Positions 35,018 through 45,810 of a stretch of 64,000 bases of DNA are shown here, piece by piece. Under the pieces are notes generated by a model. The model saw nothing but the letters and a program-made list of their open reading frames with translations. It did not search any database and was not told the origin of the DNA. The first letter of the stretch is position 1; each line of letters starts with the position of its first letter. Source of the DNA: Pseudorasbora parva (lineage: Eukaryota; Chordata; Actinopteri; Cypriniformes; Gobionidae); the NCBI RefSeq assembly GCF_024679245.1, contig NC_090176.1, forward strand, positions 46,887,086-46,951,085, given 5' to 3'. The position numbers and the translations under genes were made by a program.

Positions 35018-36420
35018 TGCAAATAAAACTCCCACAGTCCATAACTACTGTAGTTGTAGCTAATTTTAATATATAAATTCAGTTAAATTAGCGAACATTT
35101 TTATGACTTGCCAGCAGGGGTGGAAATTAACTTTTTTGTCCCCTGGCCACGGTAGCTTTCAAAATCTATCAGCCACTCAATGGTTTTACCAGCCACTTTC
35201 TTGTTTTTATCCGACAATGTGTAACTGCATGTGAAAATTAATACTACAAGCTCTAAAAAAACTTAAGCAGTTTATTTAATCTCAAGTCTCAATTAAATAC
35301 TGACATTTTTCTCTTTTACACAAACCATGAACTGATATACATTTCATTAAATGAGTAGAGCTCTGTGCGCTCTTTTGTTTTTAATTTTATTTAATTTTTT
35401 ATTTTAACCTGGCTGTGGCATTTAGATGATTCGTGGTCTTTTGTAGCTTCCAGTTTTAGTCCCAACAATGAGACTATTAGTTTTGGCATCTTCTGAAGTT
35501 TGTTGACGACATACCGAGCAGAACATTGTCAGTAGGGATGCACGAAACCGAAAAAGAGGAAACCAAAGCCGAAAACCGAAACACCAAAAATCTTGAGAAT
35601 TCTTAGTACCATTGTATTTATGGCTAATGCTGTGACTGTGTAACTTTACTAAAAATCAAGGCATTGCAATGGCATAAATTAATAATAAATCAATTACAAA
35701 TTATGCAAATATTTATTTAGCACATTGCAACAATGCACAGTATAAATTAAAATTCAAACTAAAATGTTTAACTTGACCTCACTCGTGTACATTAAATAAT
35801 AATGTACAGGCCTGCCTGCAGAAAGGTACAGAAATTGACTAAAGTAATTAATTGAATAATGTAAAATCACTGCATATTTAACTGTTTAAATTAAATATTA
35901 ATCCTTATTAAACTTACAAAAACTATTCAATCAAGAGCAGTGAGTGATGTCTTTATCTTTTGTTTGACATTAAACAGAGCAGAAAAGGCTACTGCCCCTT
36001 TAAGACCTAATGCGTCATCTTTCTTGACTGTATACAGTTCATTTAAGCCATATACAGACTGTCTGCTTGGATACTTATCAAGATTGAATCAAGATTTTTG
36101 TGTGAGTTTATCCGTTTAAGTGCAAGACTTGAGAGAACTCAATATTTGCACAGAGACAGATCTTCTCACATCGCGCGCGCGCGCGAGTTCTCATTAGCGT
36201 CTTCTGGCACTACACCTGGGCGATGATGGCGAAAATGACTGGTCATATTCAAAAAAACTTGCATGTGTTGATCAAAGTTTACAAAGAGGTGAAACAGTAT
36301 GCAATTTTTATTTACCCGCCACCGTGGCCAGTTGGTGAAGTGAGTTGGGATGTCACAGTACACAGAAGTCAAGGTTCAGTACATACCTCAGTTTTGGGGT
36401 CATGATTCAATATGAGTTTT
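33391..36420. repeat. hAT-type fragments in direct repeat, interrupted by SINE3
   Basis: GGTGTAACAGTACA near 33394 and ACAGTACACAGAAGTCAAGG near 36355 are variants of a common hAT end. The segment 33660-33965 is repeated in the same orientation at 35880-36160 (CCTTATTAAACTTACAAAA, GATGTCTTTATCTTTTGTTT, GCTACTGCCCC). A SINE3 lies between. Exact element boundaries could not be resolved. Confidence 0.55.
34428..35018 (+). mobile_element. SINE3, 5S-rRNA-derived, full length
   Basis: The first ~113 bp (34428-34540) match 5S rRNA, including GAAGCTAAGCAGGGCTGAGC then CTGGTCAGTACCTGGATGGG then AGACC, so the internal Pol III boxes (A about 34473-34485, C about 34488-34514) are recognisable. The body follows (CGGATGAGACGTTAAACCGA at about 34652, ATTGGCTTCATCACTCGGTC, AGCGCTATATAAATTG), then an (ATT)n tail at 34989-35018. 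This is the architecture of the zebrafish SINE3 family. It codes for no protein. Confidence 0.93.
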
Positions 36421-36709
36421 GTACATTTACATTTCTGCCCCACCCTAGATTCCTGATTGCTTAAAAGAAAAAAATCAAGGAATTATTGATTTGTTACTCT
36501 AATTGATAGATTGACCGATGCTGCATAGGAAAAGGCAGTAATTTTCTTTTGAGTGTGAGAGTTCATTAAAGGAATGATTTAATTGAGTAATCAACTTTCC
36601 CCTGAGGCTTTGGTTTATAAAAGGTTATGTGATAAAAGTATATCCTGTAAGTTTCAGAGCTGAAAACTTCCTTGTTAGTAAAAACTAAGCTTTTATAGAC
36701 ACCAGGCCC

Positions 36710-37491
36710 TAGCCTGACGTGGTCATACTCTATTCTAGTCAGAATATGAGTCTGAAACTGCTCCATTGGGCTGTGATTATGGGGCGTGTTTCAACCGAAC
36801 CAGGAAAGACCTCAATTGGATAGACCTACAACCAATCAGAGCAACGAAGCGACGCATTGTCAAATGTCAACAGAGCTCAACTGCTCTGTGTTGCAAAGTC
36901 TGCGTTCTTTTTCCCCGCGGGTTGTTTTCTATGTCCGCGGGTTGAAGCGACTATTATGTGATATAAAGACCCATGAGTGCGAATTTTAGCAGGCAACCTT
37001 GCCAAAATAACACACATTTTACCCCCCAAAAGCCATTTTTCTCCCGGAGAACCCCCCGAGAAGCTATTGTTTAGGGCTAGTAGTTGGCGGGTTTTGTTGT
37101 AAAAACTTGGCAACCCTGTCTGCACGCACGCTGAAGTCAGGCTGGAATAAACGATCTTTGCCGGTGTTGTAAAAAAATAAAATAATTTAATGATACCCAG
37201 AGTACTTACCCAACATGATCATCATTTCTGAGGGAAATTGTGAAGGTGAATGCATATAGAAACAAGCTCTCCGTTCAGGATTTTCAAAAAAATATAATCC
37301 AAGCCCCTTTGATGACGTGCATGATTACGTTACTGTTGATCATCTGTCCGTCATCATCTAAAGCCTGCCCTGATGATGGTCCGAACAGTTTCTGTTCGGG
37401 GATAATTACTCCTCTATGGAACGATGCCAGACCGAACTGCCCAACCTAAAAAAATTGTGGGCGGGGCTCAGTTCTGCTGGCATCCAGGCTA
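36710..37491. mobile_element. TAGCCT-ended DNA element, copy 2 (782 bp)
   Basis: Starts TAGCCTGACGTGG and ends GGCATCCAGGCTA, flanked by the exact 9-bp repeat ACCAGGCCC (36701-36709 and 37492-37500). It is collinear with 10809-11585, so the two differ only by point changes and small indels. Non-autonomous. Confidence 0.9.
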
Positions 37492-37660
37492 ACCAGGCCC
37501 AGAAAACAAGGCTCTCTAATCAATGACGTATTAGATGGTTGAAATGCCACCTTTGTGTACGCTGCTTTTGTAGCCCCGCCCACTGACTCATGGAGCTAAA
37601 TTGATTGCGTTAAGAGCACACAAGACACAGGTCAACACTGGATTTGCAGACATATTGAGA

Positions 37661-39112
37661 TTAAATGTGCCCTAGAATGAAAAATTTAATTAACCTTGCC
37701 ATAGTGAAATAATAAGAGTTCAGTACATGGACATCACATACTGTGAGTCTCAAACACCATTGCCTCCTCCTTCATATGTAAATCTTGTTTGTGAAAAACA
37801 CCATGGAAAAACAAGCTATTTTCAACAAAACGCCACGTGACGCAATCGCTGGGATCCTTAATATGTACGCCCCCAACATTTGCATGTCAGGTCATGTTCA
37901 TTTTCAGGCGGAACTGCTCAGGCGACGGGAGTTCACGCTAGGATAGCGAAAACGGCAGCTCTCATGGACACGTCATGTTCCAGGCTGTGCAGGGGACGCG
38001 AGGAATTTTCATAGCCTTCCCACAGATAAAAAAATGTCAACAGTCATGGTTGATGTTTATTTACAATCGGATACCGCAACAATTTAATTCAAAGGTGTTC
38101 GTTTGCTCTGCCCATTTTACCACGGAGAGTTTTTCTAACCTGGGGCAATATAGCAGGATTCGCTCAGAGTCTAAAACTGAAGAAAGGGACCATTCCAACC
38201 GTATTCCTGCAAGCAGTAAGTAGTGCTTTTATCCACTTCTTGACTGTCGAACCCATTTTGCATTAAATTGAAAGTTTCTTAGTAAGACAACATTACGCTA
38301 ATATCCCCTGTGTTGTCTAACACAAGATGCTAGTATTGGAAACTCCAAGTAGCTCACATAACAGTTTGTGAAATGACAGGTTTATATTATTTCCTGCCAG
38401 TGTTGTCATAAAATACAACAGTAGATACGTATTTCGATCCCTTTTGACGGATTGAAATCTTAATTAGCCTATATTTCATCATTAACACATAACTCAAAAG
38501 CTAACTATGTTTACTACTACTGTTTAGTTGCTTACAGATCGCTCACTCGAGCCTTGTAGCTAACGTCACCTTCTTCACCATATAAGATGAAATGATAGTC
38601 ATTTGACAGGGCTTAGTCAATTTGTTAAATAACTATACATTTTTGAGAACTGAAGTATGATTATTTTGCAGCGGGTGAGTAGTAAACATGACACTGACTA
38701 TTTTGAGTGGCTTCTACATTACTTTGTTTGGCTAAATAAATCAACTTTTAAATCAGTACTCTACTGTCAAACTGTAATGTTACTGTAAAAAACATATATA
38801 CGCACTACCCAGTTGTACTATCATTGTAAAATCATTGCTATGACGGATGGTATAACGTTAGATGTGTTACTGTCATTGAGCAGCAGTGCAATGAAACAGC
38901 CAATCAGAGCAGAACTCTGCATTAATATTCATAACCCTTCCAAATAAGGCAAAAACAGAGCATTACATCCTAGGGACAATTTAAGGGGTTGGAAATTGAC
39001 CTGTAAAACTGTTTCTGAATATTTTTTTACCTTAAATAAGCCACATACCCTCTCTTTAGATATCAGAGAACAATTTAAAATATTGTTTCAAATCATTCTA
39101 GGGCACCTTTAA
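37661..39112 (+). mobile_element. Kolobok-like TTAA element with a THAP exon
   Basis: Left TTAAATGTGCCCTAGAATGA and right TCATTCTAGGGCACCTTTAA are inverted repeats identical at 18 of 20 positions and bounded by TTAA. The plus strand carries a damaged THAP exon followed by a GTAAGT donor. TTAA targets together with a THAP domain are features described for the Kolobok superfamily. The catalytic part of the transposase is absent, so the 1.45-kb copy is an internally deleted derivative. Confidence 0.85.
37950..38215 (+). pseudogene. THAP-domain exon, frameshifted
   Basis: One frame reads VPGCAGDARNFHSLPTDKK up to an A7 run at 38028-38034. The next frame resumes with KKCQQSWLMFIYNRIPQQF and KVFVCSAHFTTESFSN up to a GTAAGT donor. 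Across the two frames the THAP layout is visible: second Cys (37986-88), HSLP motif, conserved W, then C-x2-H (CSAH at 38104-38115). The first zinc Cys position is CGT (Arg, 37971-37973). With the frameshift and the lost ligand it is dead. Confidence 0.75.
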
Positions 39113-39219
39113 AACACAATGCTGTTCCTTCTATATTGGATCCGACAGGAATGGTGCAACACACTTATGTGAACTGACAGGGGAGCAGAAGCTCATTAAA
39201 TATGCAAATTTTATCTAAT

Positions 39220-39945
39220 CTTATGCTGGGTACATACTAAAAGATTTTTTACATCTTATAAGATTTTCAAAATGTGATGGAGCACAAAGGACAAATGGAC
39301 CACCTGAGGACAAATAATCTTAGATTTAACTGCTTTGCTCCTATAGTGTGTGGTGTGCCATGATGTGACAAAGACAGCACAACACACGAACAGATTTCCA
39401 ACCAGAGTCCCGACTGTAAACACAGGTAATCTCGCAAAATCTCGCGAGACTTCAGGCCAGCGACACACTGCAAGCGTGACACACGGAAAATAGAACTGAT
39501 GCCTGTTTTTCACGTGACATGCCAGCGTGTTGGAAGCGTTTCCAGGCAAAATAGAATGGGAAAAGATGTTTAGATGTCATTATGACATGAATACAATTTA
39601 ATAAATTACATTTTGTCATTAGGTTGTGACACAAATGCAGATATAACTGTAATTTAAATAATAATAATAATAATAATTGGTTTTCAAATATTGCACGTCA
39701 ATACAGAACGAAATATTCTGCAGCCTATTTTGCCATCAATACAATAGATATGTATGGTCAATACTGTTGAGTGATGACTTTGTCTTTGCTGTATCAGTAG
39801 GCTATATATTTATGTTTAACATAGTATATATATTTATGTTTAAGTATAGTCTTCCCCTATATGTCAACTAGCAGTAGCAGTGTCGCATCAGACACACTTC
39901 TGGTATGCAAAGGCACGTGTGCAGTGTGTTTCCGGCCTCAGAATA
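39220..39945. repeat. MITE-like fragments
   Basis: A fragment with CTGGGTACATACTAAAAGAT (39229) is followed by a likely element with ends AGGCCAGCGACACACTGCA (about 39453) and GCAGTGTGTTTCCGGCCT (about 39943). No target duplication is clear. The short minus-strand ORFs here are not protein-like. Confidence 0.45.
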
Positions 39946-40469
39946 AGCATGGCGGATGATATGCTGGAAGAAATTGCGATGGTAGTGTCTGGAATGATTT
40001 TTTACTGAAAGTTCACAGAAAATAAAAGGGCAAAAAGATACAATACAATAAAAGAGTGATCTAGAGATGAGTAAAGGTTAAAAAAAATCACACCGCTATT
40101 GTTTTTTATTTTTTAAATTGTTCTAATTGTTGTTCTCAGGTGTCTCTTGGAAAATAGATATTATTCTCTTTGAAATTGCCTTATTAAAAAACTTTAAATA
40201 ATTGTTTTTAGAATCTGAGTTTCTAACAGCCCATGTCTATTTTTTTTTTATTAAGAGAATGTTTGAAGATATGTTAGAATTAAATAAACTGTTGATACCG
40301 TTGCCTGCTTTCTATTGGATATTATTTCTTTTCACGCGAGTGTGCACGTGTTTGTCCTTGGGGTTTCCCCCACATATCAGGATTTCTGATCATAAATATC
40401 CAACATGTTGAATATTTACGATTCGCTATCGGTACGGCTCCAACGTTCTTCCGAGCGGGTTCGCACAAG

Positions 40470-40493
40470 TGCGTGCGTGCGTGCGTGCGTGCG
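40470..40493. repeat. (GCGT)n microsatellite
   Basis: Six tetranucleotide units in a locally CpG-rich stretch. Confidence 0.9.
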
Positions 40494-41681
40494 AGACAGA
40501 GCGGGAGCGCGGCTCGCGGCTGTTATTTCAAATAGCGCAGCATATTTTAAACTAATCGGTTAAACGGTTTTAACCGGCTAATGAGGCTCGGTGGTCGGTC
40601 AAGAAAATGTTTAGTTTTCGCCATCCCTACTTCACACCACAGGAAAATCTGATAAGATAAATTCTAGAACCATCAAGATAATCGGGACATAGCTAGGATT
40701 GTCGGAAGGGGGGAAATCGGCCCAAAATCATCCCGATTATCTTTGGTGACCTTCAAAACTGAGCGTTCAGGAGAGAGCCTCAAAACCAGTGTAGAAAATA
40801 GCCTATTAATTATTTGTTATGATGTTTTTGAAAGTAAAAACCACACAAACGTCATTAGTTGACCTCAGACAATACTATACATAAAAAAAGTATAGTTCAT
40901 GACACTTTTAATATGTAGTGACAATGGCACTTGGCACAATGACAAATGATTTTGTCTCAATATAACAGTGGAAACAACTTAAAATACTAATTTTATTTAT
41001 GTACTTTAATTCATTTATGATCATAGAGAAATCAATCAAACATTGTGCTTTTGTAAAATCAAGAAAACAAAATATTTTGGTGCAATGACTGTGCACCAAA
41101 CCACTCACTTGGGTGGTACTTTTTCAGAAGGTACCTAAAAAGAAACAAGTGTCCTTTTTGAAAAGGTACTGCGCCAGTGGCGGCTTTTGTACCTTTTTTT
41201 TTCTGAGTGCGCGGAACGAATACATTACCATTACACCCTACACATTTCTGTTAATCTCAATGATTTGTTTGAAATAATTCAGGCAAAAATGTAATGAATG
41301 ATCCAATAGCAGTGGATAACAAGATTATGAATAAAGCCAAGCATTTTATCTCTTAATATTTTATCATAAATACTCAGCCTGCACTATACAGGTGACACAC
41401 ACCATTTGATCAAAGCCGAAGGCCTTTTTCTCCCATAAATGTGGAATATATAATGCTAAAACGTCTTCTCCAGGAAGGAACAATCAGAGCCCCCGAAGCG
41501 AAGCGTCCGCAAATCAGTGGCTGCTAATGAAGCTGGAGACGTTGTTCTTGTTTATTGTTTATTATGGAATGCAAATGAGCAAGTGCTGATTGCACTCCCA
41601 CACAAATAGCTACATCTGTCTGTCGTACTTTGTGTGAGAGTGAGAGCCTAATTGAATCCTGTCTCGTTATTGCTTTTGCAG

Positions 41682-41711
41682 TCACGCAGGGTCAAAGAAG
41701 AAAACCAGCAT
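41682..41711 (+). CDS. stk39: stk39 30-nt microexon
   Basis: Ten codons, phase 0 to phase 0, reading SRRVKEENQH between a TGCTTTTGCAG acceptor and a GTAAGT donor. Mammalian SPAK has SRRVKEEN at the same place after the GKAA tract, which supports both the orthology and the splice sites. Such a short in-frame exon could be skipped without breaking the frame. Confidence 0.9.
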
Positions 41712-43034
41712 GTAAGTTACAGTTATTCTTTCTTTACCTTTTGAAATGGCTGTTTTTTAAATTAGTTGTGTGGGGTAATGCATCGCTGCTTTGAGTGTGA
41801 AATCAAAACTGACCCTGTTTACATCTTTAATGCATGTTACTGGCTTTATTTTGAATGATTCATCAGCGTAAGAAAAGAAATGTTTGTCTTTTCATCAAAA
41901 CTCACTCCGCCTCTGAAGCACCTTTCTTTATCGGCAGTACAGGCTGTTTGTTTATGTGTCTAAATATGGATTTAATCATTGTTTATGTTGTATGTAATGC
42001 CTTTGCCTCTCTTAAGTCCTGTCAATGCACTATTATTTTTATACGGTAAGTATAATGAAAGCGGCAGAAAAAGATGTACATGAAGGAGGCTGTAGGACAT
42101 TATTTATAGAACAGAATATCATAAGGAGTTTGGGATGGGCTTTCAATTTAAGCTAGTAAGCAAACTCCTAGTAATCACTCCGGGGTGCATTTCTCGAAAG
42201 CATTTCTAGCCAACTGTTCCATCGTTAACAGTGTTTCCTGAAACCATAGTTCAAAAAAACATTCGCAAACAGCATCACAAAGTTGTGTGGTTGGAATGAC
42301 AGCTCTCAAGCATAGTTTCTTGTTTGCATGATATGTGGACTTATCTTGAGCAAAATAAGCAAGACAATCTATGGAACATAGTTTACTAACAGCTTGCTCC
42401 AGCACAAACCCTCTTTTGGGATTAAAAACTACTGTCAGGATTTACTAAACACACACAGTGATAAAATTAGTGCTGACCTTATTGCATATGCATTTATGGA
42501 GTTTCCCTTTCAGACACAGTATTTATGTGAGAAGGTGATTTACAAAAGGTTCTGCTCGTCAATTTACTAGTTTACATTAAAGTGTAAATTAGCAGTATTG
42601 ATTTTTGAAATAATTGTAAATAGTAGTTAGATACTGTTTGCACCTCAATATTTTAGTACAATATAAAACATTATGCAATAATAACATTGAGTATTTAAAT
42701 TATTGTATTTATAAAATAAATGCTGCCTTATTGGGCTAATAAGTCCCTCCCTACACCTAACCCTACCCAATAAACAATAACTGTTTGGCATTTTAATTCC
42801 ACTTTTCACATATTTTTTCACATGTTCTTTATATTTAATAAAAATAAATGCCTTTTCAATCCGATATGCGATGGGAAAAGGGGGATTCGAACTTGGTAGG
42901 GATGTCACAAGCACCGGTACTTCAGTACCAAGTCGTTACTGAAATTTTGAAAATAAGATGATACCAGCATAGTACCGAGTATATTCGGTACCCACTAATA
43001 TGTGGCTGCTTCTGCGTTTTATCTAAGTGCAGGG

Positions 43035-43141
<107 letters not shown>

Positions 43142-43299
43142 TAGTATCTGTGAATATTAAACCACTATATGAGGACATGAACGCCTGAACTTCATCTCCA
43201 GAGCCGCTCTGAGTCACTTCATAAGCATTTTACCATTACTTTTGAGAAAACTATCTTCATATCATAAATACACAGGCACTCAATATTCAGCAAAGACCA

Positions 43300-43576
43300 A
43301 TCAATTTGATCAAAAGTTGCAGTAAATACAAATTTTAGTTACAAATTTATTTCAAATAAATTCAGTTCTTTTGAACTTTCTGTTTAACAGTATTGGTTTC
43401 CATAAAAATATTAAGAAACACAACTATTTTCAACATTGATAATAATAAGAAATGATGCTGGAAATTCAACATTTCCATCACATGAATAAATTACTATTTA
43501 AAATGTATTTAAATAGAAATATTTGTTTTCAGTTGTCAGAATAATTCATTTTAATAAAATAAATGCAACCTTGGTG
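43300..43576 (-). repeat. Palindromic cyprinid repeat, reverse copy
   Basis: Runs from CAATTTGATCAAAAGTTGC to AAATGCAACCTTGGTG, the reverse complement of the element order at 3806-4972, but uninterrupted. Confidence 0.7.
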
Positions 43577-44101
43577 TAAGTATAATATACTTCAAAAACA
43601 TTAAAAAAAACTCTCAATTTGCCCTACAGCGAAAATCCTACAAAACTTTAAAGGCTGTAAATGTGAGCTCACAGAGACATGGGGCTTGACTGTCTAGACT
43701 TGACTGTTTAGCTGTGAATAGATTTAATTAACGACTAAAGTATCGTTTGATAATTTAATTAAGACTATCGAGGGATTGCGCTATTTGCCTAATAAACGAC
43801 GTATTAAATAATTAACAAGTGTGGCCTATTCAACCGTATTGGACAAATAGCAATTAAGCAGCACAAACACAGAACTTATTTCCTACTGTTTGTGTGTGCG
43901 TAGCAATCTTCTTCTCATATTTTCTCCCACTGGATCACCAAATGTCAGGACTTTTAGTTCAGGCTTTGAGGTTGTAGAAAACCCATTTCCCCAGCTGCTA
44001 AAAGAACTGTCCTTGGAGGGAATGAAAAGAAACAGTGAGGGGCGGAGAGATTTCTTTCTGTACCTTCCTTTACTTATAAGCACTCCATTTTGCCTCTGCA
44101 G

Positions 44102-44158
44102 GGAGAAGTGAATGCTAACAGCCTCCCGCTAGAGGACCTCTCCATTCAGCATCCCCAG
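44102..44158 (+). CDS. stk39: stk39 linker exon
   Basis: Nineteen codons, phase 0 to phase 0, between a TGCCTCTGCAG acceptor and a GTGAGG donor. It reads GEVNANSLPLEDLSIQHPQ. It aligns loosely with the mammalian SPAK linker segment containing IPEQIQSLSVHDSQ, and this linker is the least conserved part of the family. The call rests on position, phase and that weak alignment. Confidence 0.85.
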
Positions 44159-45263
44159 GTGAGGGCCCGTCGGCACTGACAGTGTTGCTGTGATTTGTCT
44201 TGATTCGGTGGCCCTGATGCCTCTTGCTGCAAGGCAGCTGGTCTCTGGGCTGGCTGGACACGACCCTGGGGGCCGGCTGGCCTTGAGGGAGCCTATTAAA
44301 CGTAATTTCTCAAACAAAAAGAGAGAGAGTGGAGGCCTGCTGCAGCAGCATGTGTAGGGTTTCTATTCCAAACCTACTAAGTCACCTATGGAGGGAGCAT
44401 TTTAAGGCTTCATAGCTGCACAAAGACTGTTAGAAATTGTAGCTTTAAAAAAAAGAGTCTACAGCCACATTGCCTGCATCTTTTGTGAAGAAAAGTATTT
44501 TTATACTTGAACAGTTTTTATTGATACATTGAATTAGCTTTTTATTTTTTCCATTTTTATTTCTGTTTAATCTTTAATAATTTCCCCTAAAACTTTATTT
44601 TCCCCCTCAGTTTTACTTTTAGTCATTTATAGTACTCAAACTTACATTATTTTAGTCAAGTCAACTTTATTTATATAGGACTTTTACAATGACGATTGTT
44701 TCAAAGCAGCTTCACAGTGTTAAACAGGAAAACATTGCAATTGTGATTTATTTAATTTATATCATTTAAATTTATTAAGTATTTAATCTATTTTTTCAAC
44801 ATGTATTAACCAAAATGTTTCTTAATCATGTTAGTTTTAGTTCACTGTCACAGTCAGTGACAACAAATGTTTAGAGATAAGATGATTTCAAACTTAATCT
44901 AAATGTAAAAATAGAGGCATGCTTACTAAAATATCAAGTAATGGCTTGTATAAATATTACTGGTACAACTGGGTTATTAAAATAAAATAATACATTCTTA
45001 ATAATGGCTAATAACATTATAGTATTCCCAATTTAACCCAATATTTGTCTGAGTTTGTTACTGTTAGCGTCTGTAATTTTATGTCTTGGTTCAGTAATAT
45101 GGGTAGACTATCATAATTGTATTGTTTCACATCTCCATATAACCCTGATTTCCTCAAGCCCTGTGCGTAATCACCAGTGTGTGTAGTGTAAAGATCTTTT
45201 AACCTCAACACCGCTTTTGGCATTAGAACATAACTTACCATTATGCTTGGTTTTTCGGCTCAG
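44159..45263 (+). other. stk39 intron
   Basis: 44160-44345 is relatively GC-rich and non-repetitive. 44655-44735 (TCAAGTCAACTTTATTTATA then TAGGACTT) is a common fish retroelement tail. The remainder is AT-rich with no clear structure. Confidence 0.8.
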
Positions 45264-45325
45264 GTTCAACCATTGGAGAAAGCTTCGGGCATTCAGGGAG
45301 CGGTCAACATGGTCCTGAGGTTAAG
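45264..45325 (+). CDS. stk39: stk39 exon: start of CCT docking domain
   Basis: 62 nt, phase 0 to phase 2, between a TCGGCTCAG acceptor and a GTGAGC donor. It reads VQPLEKASGIQGAVNMVLRL plus the first two bases of an Arg codon. VNMVLRLR is the first strand of the conserved C-terminal domain, which in this family binds RFxV/I motifs in WNKs and SLC12 cotransporters. The next exon should begin with NSRKELNDIRFEF-like sequence; I did not find it in the remaining 18.7 kb, so it probably lies beyond the window. Confidence 0.92.
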
Positions 45326-45810
45326 GTGAGCGAGCTCATTCTCTCTTTTTTTCCTCTGCCCCCCATTCGTACTTCTTTTAACTCAAAAGAGCGTTGTGTC
45401 TGTATAAAGTGTGTCTCTTTTTAAATAATCTCTTTCACTCCATATCTTGCCTCGTTTTGAAGTGCACTGTTCTCAGTCGCCCTGGGTATGTGTGGGAACA
45501 GGGTCTTTAACCCTGACTTCGTGTTTGCATTCCCCTGCCTGAATTTGCGTTTGAGTCGATGCAAAAGACAGACCACAGTCTGCTCTCATATCACGTCTAA
45601 GGCCAGGAAAGCCAAAGTGAGTGTGTTAGGTGTTTAAAGACAGTGTAAAAAATAAACTTTTCCTCAGTAAAGGAACTCACTGAACAGGGGAAAACTTAAG
45701 CTGAGACTTGACTGTATCCATGAGTTGTTGATTTAATTGTTAACAAGTCAATGTTATTGGCATAACTGCAGTGTGACCTTGCATACGTCAGCAGAAAGAA
45801 GTATAATGGG

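Larger units (their letters stand above)
32163..41681 (+). other. stk39 9.5-kb intron
   Basis: Contains a hAT-like element, a full SINE3, hAT-type end fragments, a TAGCCT-ended element and a THAP-bearing TTAA element. 32225-32345 is a run of ACTTGA-rich degenerate repeats. 40630-41680 shows nothing clear apart from short repeat fragments. Confidence 0.85.

Noticed and set aside
35532..40629. One 5.1-kb hAT-like element with TAGGGATG ends
   Set aside because: The ends match loosely, but flanking 8-bp sequences (ATTGTCAG versus CTTCACAC) do not, so the pairing is not supported.
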